A stretch of DNA of 64,000 nucleotides from Calidifontibacillus erzurumensis (GTDB lineage Bacteria > Bacillota > Bacilli > Bacillales > Bacillaceae_J): positions 45,592-109,591 of the forward strand of contig NZ_JABTTE010000011.1 in NCBI RefSeq assembly GCF_013303125.1, given 5' to 3'. The notes under the pieces are model-generated. The model saw only the letters and a program-made list of their open reading frames with translations, was not told where the DNA came from and searched no databases. How positions within the stretch are numbered: position 1 is the first letter of the stretch; each line of letters opens with the position of its first letter. Shown here piece by piece: positions 24,524-34,204 of this stretch. A program made the translations under genes and the position numbers.

Positions 24524-26026
24524 TTGAATATCCTGATTAAAGGATTAGATGAAACATTTGAATACCAGTTGCAGCTCATTGCAAACTTATTTTTCGAACA
24601 ATGCACGCTCAACGTGAATGAATTGGATCAACCGGACTTAATCGGGTTTTTCACGATAAATGACGACGAAAAGATTGTCGTTTCAACGAAATTGGTGGAT
24701 TTAAAAACAGACCAAGAGTACATCATCCATCATGAGAAAAAGAGCCAATTTACATCCGGTACAAAAGAATGGGAGAAAGAAAGAAGACATGCTGCTAGTT
24801 ATGCTTTTTTATCAGCGCTCCAACAGTTAACCGGCATTGTTCAAAAATGGGGAACATTAACAGGCATTCGTCCGACGAAATTACTTCACAACCAATTAAA
24901 GCAAAAGATTACAAAAGAAGAAGCCCATTCGTTTTTAAAAACGAACTATATGATTCATCAGGAAAAAATCGATCTTATGCAAACGATAGTAGATACTCAG
25001 CTCCGTGCGATTCCTGATCTTTTTTCACTTCAAGATGAAGTCAGCATTTATATTGGAATTCCGTATTGTCCGACGAAATGTGCGTACTGCACGTTTCCAG
25101 CCTACGCGATTCAAGGAAGGCAAAGTTCTGTTTCTTCGTTTTTAAGCGGCCTCCATTATGAAATTCGTGAAATTGGAAAATGGTTGAAAGAAAACGGGAT
25201 TAACATAACAACCGTTTATTTTGGCGGAGGAACACCGACAAGCATCACTGCTGAGGAAATGGATGTTCTTTATGATGAATTGTACAATGCTTTTCCAAAT
25301 ATGGAAAGTGTCCGCGAAGTGACTGTCGAAGCAGGTCGTCCGGATACGATTACAGTGGACAAGCTAAACGTTCTGAAAAAGTGGAACATTGACCGGATCA
25401 GCATCAACCCGCAATCGTATATTCAAGAAACGTTAAAAGCGATTGGGCGCCATCATACGGTGGAAGAAACGGTTGAAAAATTTAAACTCGCACGAGAGAT
25501 GGGCATGAACAATATAAATATGGATTTAATTATCGGTCTTCCTGGAGAAGGGCTTAAGGAATTCGAATACACATTAAGTGAAACAGAAAAGCTCATGCCG
25601 GAATCGCTCACCATTCATACTCTTTCATTTAAACGGGCTTCAGAAATGACACAAAATAAAGAGAAATATAAAGTAGCAGACCGCCTGGAAGTTGAGCGCA
25701 TGATGAATTTAGCATCCAAGTGGACGAAAGATAACAACTACACCCCGTATTATTTGTACAGGCAAAAAAATATATTAGGTAATCTGGAAAATATCGGTTA
25801 CTCACAGCCTGGCCGTGAAAGTTTATACAATATTATCATCATGGAAGAGCAGCAGACGATCATCGGACTAGGCTGCGGCGCTGCCAGCAAATTGGTTCAT
25901 CCTGAAACGAGAAAAATTACGAGATTTGCAAACCCGAAAGATCCAAAAACTTATAATGAGCGATTTATGCATTATACAACAGAAAAAATAAGATTGTTGA
26001 CAGAGCTGTATAAACGAAAAATGTAG
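24524..26026 (+). CDS. hemZ: HemZ, coproporphyrinogen III dehydrogenase-like radical SAM enzyme
   Basis: A 500-residue member of the HemN/HemZ radical SAM family, linked to oxygen-independent oxidation of coproporphyrinogen III in haem synthesis. The [4Fe-4S]/SAM motif CPTKCAYC lies near residue 180, preceded by IYIGIPY and followed by the FGGGTPTS SAM-binding stretch, INPQSYIQ and LIIGLPGEG. The first 165 residues are the family's N-terminal extension, with GIRPTK. The C-terminal R-x-x-GxENIGYSQPG block matches HemZ. TTG 24524 has the AGGTG SD correctly spaced and gives the usual 500 residues; GTG 24512 is the in-frame alternative. Other haem genes (hemEHY) are at 43.6-47.1 kb. Confidence 0.9.
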   Translation: MNILIKGLDETFEYQLQLIANLFFEQCTLNVNELDQPDLIGFFTINDDEKIVVSTKLVDLKTDQEYIIHHEKKSQFTSGTKEWEKERRHAASYAFLSALQQLTGIVQKWGTLTGIRPTKLLHNQLKQKITKEEAHSFLKTNYMIHQEKIDLMQTIVDTQLRAIPDLFSLQDEVSIYIGIPYCPTKCAYCTFPAYAIQGRQSSVSSFLSGLHYEIREIGKWLKENGINITTVYFGGGTPTSITAEEMDVLYDELYNAFPNMESVREVTVEAGRPDTITVDKLNVLKKWNIDRISINPQSYIQETLKAIGRHHTVEETVEKFKLAREMGMNNINMDLIIGLPGEGLKEFEYTLSETEKLMPESLTIHTLSFKRASEMTQNKEKYKVADRLEVERMMNLASKWTKDNNYTPYYLYRQKNILGNLENIGYSQPGRESLYNIIIMEEQQTIIGLGCGAASKLVHPETRKITRFANPKDPKTYNERFMHYTTEKIRLLTELYKRKM

Positions 26027-26154
26027 GAAGAATTACAATATTTATTCGTGATTTTTCAAAAATAAAAAAGGAATTATTTCTTTAATGAGGAATAAATCAA
26101 GTAGTGAAAATCCGCATCGGCGTTGACTGAAAAATAATTTAAGGAGTGTTCGGA

Positions 26155-26928
26155 ATGTCCCAATCTGTTAAATTAACGGTGGATGGGTGTATAGCCACAT
26201 TACAATTGAATCGTCCTGATTGTTTAAATGCGATGGATATCGAAATGCTGCAAAGCCTGTTAGAAAAACTGAAAGAAGTTGGAAATCTTGATGCTCCAAT
26301 TTTAATTATTACGGGAAATGAAAAAGTTTTTTCATCTGGCGGAGATCTTCAAGCTTTATTACAAGACACAGACGAAGATAGTTTTGACCGGGCAATGAAT
26401 ATCATTAATGAAATGACAATGACTCTTTATACTTTGCCAAAATTAGTGATTAGCGCTATTTCAGGGCCTGCTGAAGGACTTGGATTCAGTTTCGCATTAG
26501 CAGCCGATTATGTGATCGCTGACAAAAGTGCGAGACTTTGCATGAATTATATTAACATCGGTTTAATCCCAGATGGTGGCGGGCATTTCTTCTTGAAACA
26601 AAGAATAGGAGAAAGAAGAGCGAAGGAAGTTATTTGGGAAGGAAAAATATATCAACCGGAAGAGGCATTGAATATCGGATTCATCAATGAAGTGACAGAG
26701 GAGCAAGCATACAGTCGAGCGAAAGCAAAAGCTGATGAATGGTTGAAAAAGCCAATTGGAGCGATGATTAAAACGAAAAAAATAATGGCTGACAGCAGCC
26801 GTCAGCATTTATTGGAAATTTTAAGAATGGAAAAACTAGGTCAAATTAAAATGAGAGAATCGCTTGATCATAAAGAAGGGCTTCAAGCAATGCTTGAAAA
26901 AAGAACACTAGAGTATTCAGGGAATTAA
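26155..26928 (+). CDS. yhaR: Enoyl-CoA hydratase/isomerase family protein YhaR
   Basis: A 257-residue crotonase-fold protein. It has the N-terminal VDGCIATLQLNRPDCLNAM block, the oxyanion-hole segment SSGGDLQALL, and the second oxyanion block AISGPAEGLGFSFALAADY. The Glu usually aligned with the second catalytic residue is less clear (NIGLIPDGGGHFFL has Pro-Asp-Gly where hydratases often carry a Glu). The reaction could therefore be isomerase or hydratase and the substrate is not known. GGAGTG precedes ATG 26155. It sits after hemZ as in B. subtilis, about 130 bp downstream. Confidence 0.85.
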   Translation: MSQSVKLTVDGCIATLQLNRPDCLNAMDIEMLQSLLEKLKEVGNLDAPILIITGNEKVFSSGGDLQALLQDTDEDSFDRAMNIINEMTMTLYTLPKLVISAISGPAEGLGFSFALAADYVIADKSARLCMNYINIGLIPDGGGHFFLKQRIGERRAKEVIWEGKIYQPEEALNIGFINEVTEEQAYSRAKAKADEWLKKPIGAMIKTKKIMADSSRQHLLEILRMEKLGQIKMRESLDHKEGLQAMLEKRTLEYSGN

Positions 26929-26997
26929 TTGGAGAAGAAAAAAATAGGGTAGGAGTGGGAGTTGTGAGAGCAACTCCCTAATTTTTTGAAATGAATG

Positions 26998-27183
26998 TTA
27001 TGAATGAAATAATAACAATTTGCCAGATGGTGAAACACAGCGATGGGTTTTTTCTAAATATTGCTGTTCACTTAGTTTTGCTTCCGCGATTTGTTTTGCT
27101 TCATTGTCGTTTTGCGCATCGAATCGTTCTTCCAAGAGCTTTTCTCCATTTTTCTCAAACACAGTTAATACATACTGCTTCAT
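26998..27183 (-). CDS. yhzD: YhzD-like small protein
   Basis: A 61-residue protein opening MKQYVLTVFEKNGEKLLEE, with a central acidic helix (DAQNDNEAKQIAEAKL) and a HRCVSPSGKLLLF end. It fits the small YhzD family of Bacillus, function unknown; the recognition is from length, opening sequence and locus rather than any motif. GGAGGGG lies upstream of ATG 27183. It converges on yhaR. Confidence 0.55.
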   Translation of the reverse strand: MKQYVLTVFEKNGEKLLEERFDAQNDNEAKQIAEAKLSEQQYLEKTHRCVSPSGKLLLFHS

Positions 27184-27258
27184 GAAAGCCCCTCCTTTAT
27201 GACAATTCAAAAAATTCTTTCTATGTAAATGATAAAGTAAATGAATAAGATTGGCAAA

Positions 27259-27288
27259 AGAAAAGAGCGCTAAAGGTTGCGCTCTTTC
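27259..27288 (-). terminator. Terminator of the 46-aa gene
   Basis: The stem AAAGAGCGC / GCGCTCTTT with an 8-nt loop is followed on the minus strand by CTTTT. Confidence 0.8.
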
Positions 27289-27293
27289 TAAGG

Positions 27294-27434
27294 TTATTCT
27301 TTTTTGAACTGTTGATTTGTGTTTGATTGAAAAGCTTGTTCTACCAATTCTTTATGCTGTCCAGGGTTCATTTTTCCTCTAACACTAGCTGCGGCTTTCG
27401 CATTTTTACTTGGATTTGCTTTTATTTTAGCCAT
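27294..27434 (-). CDS. Small basic protein, 46 aa
   Basis: A 46-codon gene with a perfect AGGAGG SD seven bases before the ATG and its own terminator. The product starts MAKIKANPSKNAKAAASVRG, is basic at the N-terminus, rich in Ala, Lys, Asn and Gln, and lacks any hydrophobic segment. Composition and size resemble minor small acid-soluble or other spore-core proteins, but I cannot match it to a specific Ssp family. It is transcribed toward yhzD. Confidence 0.65.
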   Translation of the reverse strand: MAKIKANPSKNAKAAASVRGKMNPGQHKELVEQAFQSNTNQQFKKE

Positions 27435-27595
27435 CGTTTTACCTCCTATGTGAAATGGGTGCAAAGATCAGTTTTCTATGTTAAGGCAGCGCCTCTTCTT
27501 GATAGCATGTCCTAAATTTGCGGAGTTATGATATTACGATCACTCGTTCGCTGTGGTAAAATAAGGGTAAGTATCAAGTAGAAAGATGTGGTTTC

Positions 27596-28837
27596 ATGGA
27601 AAAAATAAAATTTATTCATGCAGCAGACCTGCATTTGGACAGTCCGTTCAAAGGTTTAAATCGTTTGCCAAAACCTTTATTTGACAAATTGAAAGAAAGT
27701 ACATTTATTTCTTTTTTTAATATGATTGAAATTGCGCTTCGTGAACAAGTTGATTTTGTATGTATTGCTGGTGACTTGTTTGATGAAGAAATGCGAAGTT
27801 TAAAAGCGCAAATTAGTTTGCGGAATGGTTTTGAAAAATTAGCTCAAAGCGGAATTTCCGTTTTTGTCGTGCATGGAAATCATGATCATTTGGGTGGAAG
27901 TTGGGCACAACTTTCATGGCCGGAAAATGTTTATTTTTTTCCGAACCATGTAGAAGTCATGCCATTTATAAAAAATGGGAAAAAACTTGCTCATATTTAT
28001 GGGTTTAGTTATGGAAAGCGTCAAGTAACTGAAAATATGGTCAAATATTATGAAAAGAAAGAAGGCGCCCCATACCATATCGCGATGTTGCATGGCAACT
28101 TGCAAGGTAAAGTAGATCACGATCCATACGCACCGTTTACGGTTTCTGAATTGGTCGATAAAAATTTCGATTATTGGGCGCTTGGACATATTCATAAGCA
28201 GCAAATATTACATAAAAATCCTTACATCGTTTATCCGGGCAATCTTCAAGGGAGACACTCGAAAGAAAGCGGAGAAAAAGGCTGTTTTATTGTTGAAATG
28301 GACAATGTCCATACAAATTGCCGGTTTGTTCCATGTGCATCTGTCGTTTGGGAAGAGTGGAAAATATCCATTGACAACTTTTCTACAATCGATGAATTTA
28401 TTCGAGACGTCCATCGTAAGAAAGAAACATATCGTAATAGCGACAATGGAAGAAGGAACGCAACGATTTTAACGATTGAATTGTGCGACTCAGGTGCAAT
28501 TTATAAAGAACTCCAAGACGAATCTTTATTAAAAGAATTGTGTGATATTTTGAATGAAGGCGAAGATGTTGAAGAACATTCCATTTGGATAGGAGCTATT
28601 CGCAACGAAACAACTGAGCAGTATGATCGTCAAATTTTAAAAAGTGAATCTCATTTTATTGGCGATTTAATCAAACGGATTGATGAATACGGAGACAATC
28701 AATATGAAGAAGCTCTAGCACAACTGTTAGAAAATCGAAAAGCAAGTATTTATTTAGAAGCGTTAAAAGATGATAAACAAGAAGTTTTGCAGCAAGCAGA
28801 ACGGCTGCTCTTCAATGAATTATTAAAAGAAATGTAA
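27596..28837 (+). CDS. yhaO: YhaO, SbcD-like DNA repair exonuclease
   Basis: A 413-residue calcineurin-like metallophosphoesterase of the Mre11/SbcD type. The metal-binding motifs appear in order: HAADLHLD (residues 8-15), AGDLFDE (about 60), HGNHDH (about 97), MLHGN (about 163) and LGHIHK (about 195). The C-terminal half is the capping and partner-binding region. It should form a complex with YhaN, encoded 25 bp downstream, and act on DNA ends or hairpins. The ATG has only a weak upstream GTGG as SD. Gene order yhaO-yhaN matches B. subtilis. Confidence 0.92.
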   Translation: MEKIKFIHAADLHLDSPFKGLNRLPKPLFDKLKESTFISFFNMIEIALREQVDFVCIAGDLFDEEMRSLKAQISLRNGFEKLAQSGISVFVVHGNHDHLGGSWAQLSWPENVYFFPNHVEVMPFIKNGKKLAHIYGFSYGKRQVTENMVKYYEKKEGAPYHIAMLHGNLQGKVDHDPYAPFTVSELVDKNFDYWALGHIHKQQILHKNPYIVYPGNLQGRHSKESGEKGCFIVEMDNVHTNCRFVPCASVVWEEWKISIDNFSTIDEFIRDVHRKKETYRNSDNGRRNATILTIELCDSGAIYKELQDESLLKELCDILNEGEDVEEHSIWIGAIRNETTEQYDRQILKSESHFIGDLIKRIDEYGDNQYEEALAQLLENRKASIYLEALKDDKQEVLQQAERLLFNELLKEM

Positions 28838-28862
28838 GCGGTATGCGAGGTGATCGAACGTT

Positions 28863-31595
28863 ATGCACATCCAATCACTCCATTTATACGGTTTTGGAAA
28901 ATTTGAAAATACAGTCATAGAAATTGATTCTTCCCGTCCTTTAGCAGTTTTTTATGGCCAAAATGAAGCGGGCAAATCAACAATAATGGCATTCATCCAT
29001 GCAATTTTTTTCGGTTTTCCAACAAGAAATCAAAATGAAAACCGTTATGAACCGAAAACAGGTGCAAAATTTGGAGGAAAAATTACGCTCATGCTACCTG
29101 ATAGACAAGTTTTAACAATCGAACGGGTAGCTGGCCGATCGGGCGGTGAAGTGGCTGTCTATGATGAAAAAGGAAATGTTTACGGTGAAGAAATGTTGCA
29201 ATCTTTGTTTCGAGGGATAGACCGAAATCTTTATCAAGCCGTTTTTTCATTTGGGATGAAAGGTTTGCAGTCGATTGAAAAAATAACAGCGTCGGATTTG
29301 AGTCATTATTTGTTTGCAGCAGGAGCGACAGGCGGTGAAACGCTCTTTGAACTTGAAAAAAAATTATCGAAAAAGTTGGAGGAACTATATAAACCAAAAG
29401 GCCGAAGTCCTCTTCTAAATGAAAAACTAACAGAATTAGAAGCACTCCGCAACCAATTAAAAAATTGGGATGGAAAAATAGAACAATACAATCAACTTGT
29501 GGCAGAAAAAGATGAATTAACGAAAAGAGCAATGGAACTAGAAGAAAAAACAAGCGAATTGCAAAGGCTTGTAAAAGAATATGAGAAAAAGCTAATGTTA
29601 AAACCTCATGTTGAAGAGCGCAGAAAATGGCAGATTAAGATGAAAAAAATCGGTGATTATGAACCTTTTCCTGTTAATGGCCTTGAGAGATTGCGTGAAT
29701 TGCAGCATGAACTGAGACCATTAAAAAGCCAAGAGCAATTATTAAAAGAAAAAATGGCATCACTGAAAGAAGAGCTTCAGTCAATGGAAGTATGTAAGGA
29801 AATTCTTGCTCTTGAGCCGAAATTACGCACCTTAAAGGAAAAAGAAAAATTGTATGAAACGAAGCTCATTGAAAAAGAAAAAATTGAATTGTCTCTAAAA
29901 GTTGAACAAAAAGAGATTGATAGCCTTTTTGAAAAATTGGGACCGAACCTTTCAGAAGAAAAAATTCGTGAAGTTGATACAAGTATAGCCTCAAAAGAAC
30001 GTCTAAAACAACTAACAGCGAAATTAGATCGATTGTTAGAACAAAAAAAATTGTTAGATGAACAATTTAATAAAACAAAAGCAGACCTTGAATTGGCAGA
30101 AAAAACAGTGGAAACAGTAAAGCGGGAACATGAAAAAGTACGAAAAAATTCTTTGGTTGTTGTGGTCCTAATGGCAGCAGTCATTGCTGCTCTTTTTAGC
30201 TTTTCGTTTATGAATGATCAAACTTTATTATTAATTGCATGTATCATTGTTGCTGGTGGATTTTTCATTTATCAATTTATGATGAATAGTGGAAAAAACC
30301 AGAAACTTGTAAAAGAGCAAACGGTATTTAAGCAAAAAGAAAAAATGTTTGAAGAAACCGTCAAGCAATTTGAAAAATGGGAAGTCGAGTATCGTAGAGC
30401 TGAACAAGAATTGTCTGCTTTTTGTGTAAACAATCATTTACCTAAAAATTGGAGTTCTTCTCTCATTGCCAATGCTTTTGATACGATTGAAGAATTGAAA
30501 CGAAGAATTCGAGCGAAGGAGCATTTACTGCAAGAATTAAAACTGTTAGAAAATGCAATATCCGCTTTTGTTGAGGAAGTTAAAGAGTTAACAGAAATTT
30601 TTCAAATAAAAGTCGATTCCGCTCCCGATGCACTTCATCGAATGATGGAAATTGCGGAAGCTGAACGTGAAAAAGAAAGGCAATTGTCCCAACTTCATTC
30701 TAAACGTGAAGAATATAGCGAAGAAGAATCGTTATTAAAGCAAAAAATTTTATATATTGAATCTGAAATTCGCGGTCTTTTTTCATCTGCTCATGTAGAC
30801 GATGAAGATGCGTTCCGATGGAAAGGCGCAAATTATGAAGAATATCTTCTTGTAAAAGGGAAACTAGAGGAGCTTAATAGTTATCTTCAATCTGTATTAA
30901 AAGCCGGTGAGGAGCATTACATAGATGAAATCGAAAACGAAAGCCTTGATTATGAAACAATGATTGAAAAAATAGATGAAAAAATTCATGAATATACTTT
31001 GGAATTGAAGCGAATTCACTCAAGACGGGCGGAAGTTGTTCTTGAAATTAAGAATTTAGAAGAAGGAACAGCCCACTCTGAACTTGTGCACCGTTTTGAA
31101 GCATTGAAAGATGAGTTTCAAAAAAATGCAAAACAGTGGGCTGTCTATAAAGTTGCGAAAGATTTAATTGAACGGACCAAATCGTATTACCGAAAAGTGC
31201 GGCTGCCGCAAGTGATTGAAACGGCGCAAAACTATTTTTCTTTTTTAACCTTTGAAACATATCCGATCATTTATGCACCAACGGAACAAAACGGTTTTGT
31301 TGTTGAACGAAACGACGGCATTCGTTTTATGCCTCAGGAATTGAGCCAAGCAACAACAGAACAGCTTTATTTATCGCTGCGCCTGTCTTTGGCTCATCGT
31401 TTTGATACAGAAAGAGCTTTGCCGCTATTAATTGATGATAGTTTTGTAAATTTTGATATCGAAAGAGCAAAGCGGGCTATTCAACTCATCCGGAATATAT
31501 CAGAAGAGCGGCAAATTTTATTTTTTACATGCCATCAACATCTTGTGGATCTTTTTAATCAGGAGGAAATGATTCCTCTCCAATCAACTATTTAA
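28863..31595 (+). CDS. yhaN: YhaN, SbcC/Rad50-like ATPase with membrane hairpin
   Basis: A 910-residue SMC-like ATPase. The Walker A motif is YGQNEAGKST near residue 35. Two long coiled-coil arms follow, and the C-terminal ATP-binding half has the ABC-like signature ELSQATTEQLYLSLRL and Walker B LPLLIDDSF. No zinc-hook CxxC is visible at the coil apex. Instead two adjacent hydrophobic stretches lie near residues 427-470 (VVVVLMAAVIAALFSFSF and LLLIACIIVAGGFFIYQF), which would place the apex in the membrane. The partner of YhaO. GAGGTG precedes the ATG. The 3' end overlaps the convergent yhaM-like gene by 8 bp. Confidence 0.92.
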   Translation: MHIQSLHLYGFGKFENTVIEIDSSRPLAVFYGQNEAGKSTIMAFIHAIFFGFPTRNQNENRYEPKTGAKFGGKITLMLPDRQVLTIERVAGRSGGEVAVYDEKGNVYGEEMLQSLFRGIDRNLYQAVFSFGMKGLQSIEKITASDLSHYLFAAGATGGETLFELEKKLSKKLEELYKPKGRSPLLNEKLTELEALRNQLKNWDGKIEQYNQLVAEKDELTKRAMELEEKTSELQRLVKEYEKKLMLKPHVEERRKWQIKMKKIGDYEPFPVNGLERLRELQHELRPLKSQEQLLKEKMASLKEELQSMEVCKEILALEPKLRTLKEKEKLYETKLIEKEKIELSLKVEQKEIDSLFEKLGPNLSEEKIREVDTSIASKERLKQLTAKLDRLLEQKKLLDEQFNKTKADLELAEKTVETVKREHEKVRKNSLVVVVLMAAVIAALFSFSFMNDQTLLLIACIIVAGGFFIYQFMMNSGKNQKLVKEQTVFKQKEKMFEETVKQFEKWEVEYRRAEQELSAFCVNNHLPKNWSSSLIANAFDTIEELKRRIRAKEHLLQELKLLENAISAFVEEVKELTEIFQIKVDSAPDALHRMMEIAEAEREKERQLSQLHSKREEYSEEESLLKQKILYIESEIRGLFSSAHVDDEDAFRWKGANYEEYLLVKGKLEELNSYLQSVLKAGEEHYIDEIENESLDYETMIEKIDEKIHEYTLELKRIHSRRAEVVLEIKNLEEGTAHSELVHRFEALKDEFQKNAKQWAVYKVAKDLIERTKSYYRKVRLPQVIETAQNYFSFLTFETYPIIYAPTEQNGFVVERNDGIRFMPQELSQATTEQLYLSLRLSLAHRFDTERALPLLIDDSFVNFDIERAKRAIQLIRNISEERQILFFTCHQHLVDLFNQEEMIPLQSTI

Positions 31596-32826
31596 TTTTC
31601 TCTGTATTTTCATAGCGGCTGTCGAGAAAATCTACGAAATGGATAATATAGCCTTCCATCGTTTGCGGGCTTTTCACACAAGATCCCCATTCCGGCAAGC
31701 CGTGATGACAGAGGATGCAATGATGCATATGGTGAATATCTTCCAAAGAAATTTTAATATTCTCGGTTTCTATAATTTTTGTAAGGAGCAAAACACCATA
31801 AGGTATATGGCCAACCATGACTCCGAGTTCATCCATTGTAATGCCGGTCGCTTTTCGATTTTCTACTGAAGAGTGATCGGCTGTTGGAAATAGAAATTTA
31901 AAATCTTCAAATGTTTTACCGGCATGGTGGTATTCTAAGAGTTTGCCGATATCATGAAAAAGAATACTTACCATTAACAAATCATAATTTGGATGTTGCC
32001 CTTTATGTTTTGCCATTCCAAAAACAATCGAATACAGATGATCGATCGTATCTTTCCAAGTAAATGGACGGGAATTCCCCCCGGGATTATCTGACATTAA
32101 ATCAGACCAAAGCTCATCTTTATGTGCTTTTTCAATACGGTGGATGAGTTTTAAAATTGCTTGGAAAGGATTATCTTCAAATTTAACAATAAAGCGTGCG
32201 ATTCGCATGAGACCGACGGTATGTTTAAGGAGCCCGCCTAAGTAATTATGATGATGCCCTTTTGCCGCAGGCCGAATTCTAAATTGATCCCAAAACCGGT
32301 CCATGGCGGCAAGGGCAATTTCTTTAAACGGTGATTTTAGCTCAAAAAGATAGCTAAACAGTTCAACGGTTAATGCTTCGATATTTTGTTTTGTACAAGC
32401 GATCAGTGAAAAAGGATCTATATCACCTTCAGAAGGCTTGATTCGATGTATCGTAATCGACTTATGGCCACGGTAATCTTCAACTCTCCCGCTTACTTGA
32501 AATAACGTGTGCTCTTCAAAAAGCGGCAAATATCTTTCTAGAGCGCCGTCATTATCCCACATTTTAGCATTTACAACACCAATATTATTGCTGAATTTCA
32601 TCTTTAAATATTGTTTATCTGTTTTTGTTTTTTCAACTGTATATTCATTTAAAAGAAGTTGGACATTGACATCACTTCCGCGAACTTCTTCTTCAATATT
32701 AAAATCATTTCTTCCTTCCGCCCAGACAGGAGGGGGATATTTGCTTAAAATAGCTGCCTGTTCTTCTTCTGTAATATTTATTTTCACAGGAATAAAATCA
32801 TAAAAGTACGTTTTTACAAATTCCAT
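31588..32826 (-). CDS. yhaM: YhaM-like 3'-5' exoribonuclease (enlarged)
   Basis: An OB-fold plus HD-domain nuclease of the YhaM/CBF1 type. The OB fold covers about residues 55-140 (YLKMKFSNNIGVVNAKMWDNDG) in parts. The HD domain follows, with NYLGGLLKHT, the HD pair FHDIGK, and a HHMHHCILCHHG metal-binding stretch. B. subtilis YhaM is about 314 residues; this protein has 412, with an N-terminal extension of about 50 residues and an insertion between the first His and the HD pair (about 220-270, including RIEKAHKDELWSDLMSDN). GGAGGACG precedes the ATG. Unlike B. subtilis, where yhaM runs in the same direction as yhaN, here it converges and overlaps yhaN by 8 bp. Confidence 0.82.
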   Translation of the reverse strand: MEFVKTYFYDFIPVKINITEEEQAAILSKYPPPVWAEGRNDFNIEEEVRGSDVNVQLLLNEYTVEKTKTDKQYLKMKFSNNIGVVNAKMWDNDGALERYLPLFEEHTLFQVSGRVEDYRGHKSITIHRIKPSEGDIDPFSLIACTKQNIEALTVELFSYLFELKSPFKEIALAAMDRFWDQFRIRPAAKGHHHNYLGGLLKHTVGLMRIARFIVKFEDNPFQAILKLIHRIEKAHKDELWSDLMSDNPGGNSRPFTWKDTIDHLYSIVFGMAKHKGQHPNYDLLMVSILFHDIGKLLEYHHAGKTFEDFKFLFPTADHSSVENRKATGITMDELGVMVGHIPYGVLLLTKIIETENIKISLEDIHHMHHCILCHHGLPEWGSCVKSPQTMEGYIIHFVDFLDSRYENTEKIK

Positions 32827-32998
32827 GGACGTCCTCCGTAATAAACAATTGGTTATACGTAATTATAACGCAAATGAAAGTTGTTTTGTTATGAATTGCA
32901 TTTTCATCTTTGGAGAATAAATACATTTCTTCATCATATTTTATAGTAAAGCTTGTCTTTTAAAGGTGCGTCTATTTAATCCAAAAGGGGGGAACCTA

Positions 32999-33199
32999 AT
33001 GCTTTCATTGCCATTATGGGTTTATTTCGTTATTGCAGGAATTATTTTCAGCGCATTTATGCTCATAAAAACTGCGAAAGAAGAGAGGGACATTGATATG
33101 GAATTTATAGAAAAAGAAGGCGAAATTTATATTAAGAGGATGGAAGCTGAAAGGGAACGTAGAAAAAAGGCAAAAGCGGCAGCAAACAAAACAAACTGA
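32999..33199 (+). CDS. yhaL: Sporulation protein YhaL
   Basis: A 66-residue protein with one N-terminal membrane helix (LPLWVYFVIAGIIFSAFML) and a strongly charged cytoplasmic tail (ERDIDMEFIEKEGEIYIKRM), ending in a Lys/Arg-rich stretch. Size, topology and the position between yhaM and prsA match the B. subtilis sporulation protein YhaL. ATG 32999 has an AAGGGGGG SD; the frame opens 11 codons earlier without one. A strong terminator follows. Confidence 0.8.
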   Translation: MLSLPLWVYFVIAGIIFSAFMLIKTAKEERDIDMEFIEKEGEIYIKRMEAERERRKKAKAAANKTN

Positions 33200-33234
33200 A
33201 AAGGGTTGTCTATCTTTTCAAAAAAGCAAAAAAA

Positions 33235-33284
33235 ACATCGAATGGAGAATCGCTAAGCTCTCCACTCGATGTGTTTCTTTTTTT
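33235..33284. terminator. Terminator of yhaL
   Basis: The arms ACATCGAATGGAGA and TCTCCACTCGATGT with a 10-nt loop are followed by a long T-rich run. A second small inverted repeat (CTGAAATT / AAATTTCAG, 33285-33319) follows just before the prsA stop. Confidence 0.85.
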
Positions 33285-33337
33285 CTGAAATTCGGGGGCA
33301 GAAGCCCAAAATTTCAGTGGCTATCCAACTGGCAGCC

Positions 33338-34204
33338 TTATTCTTGTAGGAAGTCGAAAGTTCTTTTTAAATCCTCATCTTTTACTTTGACGTTTGCAGC
33401 TTTTAACTCTTCTTTAATTTTTTCTTGGACAACGGTTGGATCTTCAGCAGCTTTTTCATCTGCTAGCTGTCTTTTTATTTCTTCTTTCATTTCTTCATAT
33501 GGCAATAATTCTTTTTTGTCCGTCAACTTAATAATGTGGTATCCAAATTCAGTTTTAACTAGATCGCTTATTTCTCCAACGTTCAGCTTATAAGCGGCCT
33601 CTTCAAAAGGTTTAGTCATAACGCCTGTACCGAAAAACCCTAGGTCACCGCCATTTGCGGCTGAACCAGGATCTTCGGAATACTCTTTGGCAAGCTTTGC
33701 AAAATCTTCTCCGTTTTTAACTTTTTGTAAAACTTCTTTTGCTAATTTTTCATCTTTAATTAAAATATGACTTGCCTTAATTTCCGGTTTCATCTCTTCA
33801 TATTTCTTTTTGATTTCTGCTTCAGGAATATCAAAATAAGAAGCAAGTGCTTTATCTTGGACTAACTGAATACGAACGGTTTCCTTTAGAGCTTCATCAT
33901 CTTGGATGCCGTTAGAAGCAAGGAAGAAGTCAAACTGGTCACCATATTTTTCTTTAAGATCTTTGATTTCTGCCTCTACTTCTTCATCAGTGACTGGATA
34001 TTTTTTAGAAAGAATTTGATCAAGAACTAACTGGTGAAGGACAATTTGTCCATATTGCTTTTTAAGTTCTTCATATAAATCATTTTGGGTAATTGTTCCG
34101 GCAGATGTTTCGGCAACAATTTCCGAACCTCCACTATTTCCGCTGCAGCCGGCTAAGCCGACAATTGCAGCAGCTGCTGTGACAGATAAAATCAATTTTT
34201 TCAT
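33338..34204 (-). CDS. prsA: PrsA foldase lipoprotein
   Basis: Extracytoplasmic parvulin-type peptidyl-prolyl isomerase needed for folding of secreted proteins. The lipoprotein signal ends in the lipobox LAGC, with Cys20 as the lipid attachment residue. Residues 30-130 form the N-terminal chaperone part, and the PpiC domain is clear ([60 protein letters not shown]). At 288 residues it is normal. No SD is adjacent to the ATG: the AAAGGAGG lies 137 nt upstream, separated by the structured element at 34205-34349 that it shares with the ATP-grasp gene ending at 15976. This implies unusual translational initiation. Confidence 0.95.
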   Translation of the reverse strand: MKKLILSVTAAAAIVGLAGCSGNSGGSEIVAETSAGTITQNDLYEELKKQYGQIVLHQLVLDQILSKKYPVTDEEVEAEIKDLKEKYGDQFDFFLASNGIQDDEALKETVRIQLVQDKALASYFDIPEAEIKKKYEEMKPEIKASHILIKDEKLAKEVLQKVKNGEDFAKLAKEYSEDPGSAANGGDLGFFGTGVMTKPFEEAAYKLNVGEISDLVKTEFGYHIIKLTDKKELLPYEEMKEEIKRQLADEKAAEDPTVVQEKIKEELKAANVKVKDEDLKRTFDFLQE

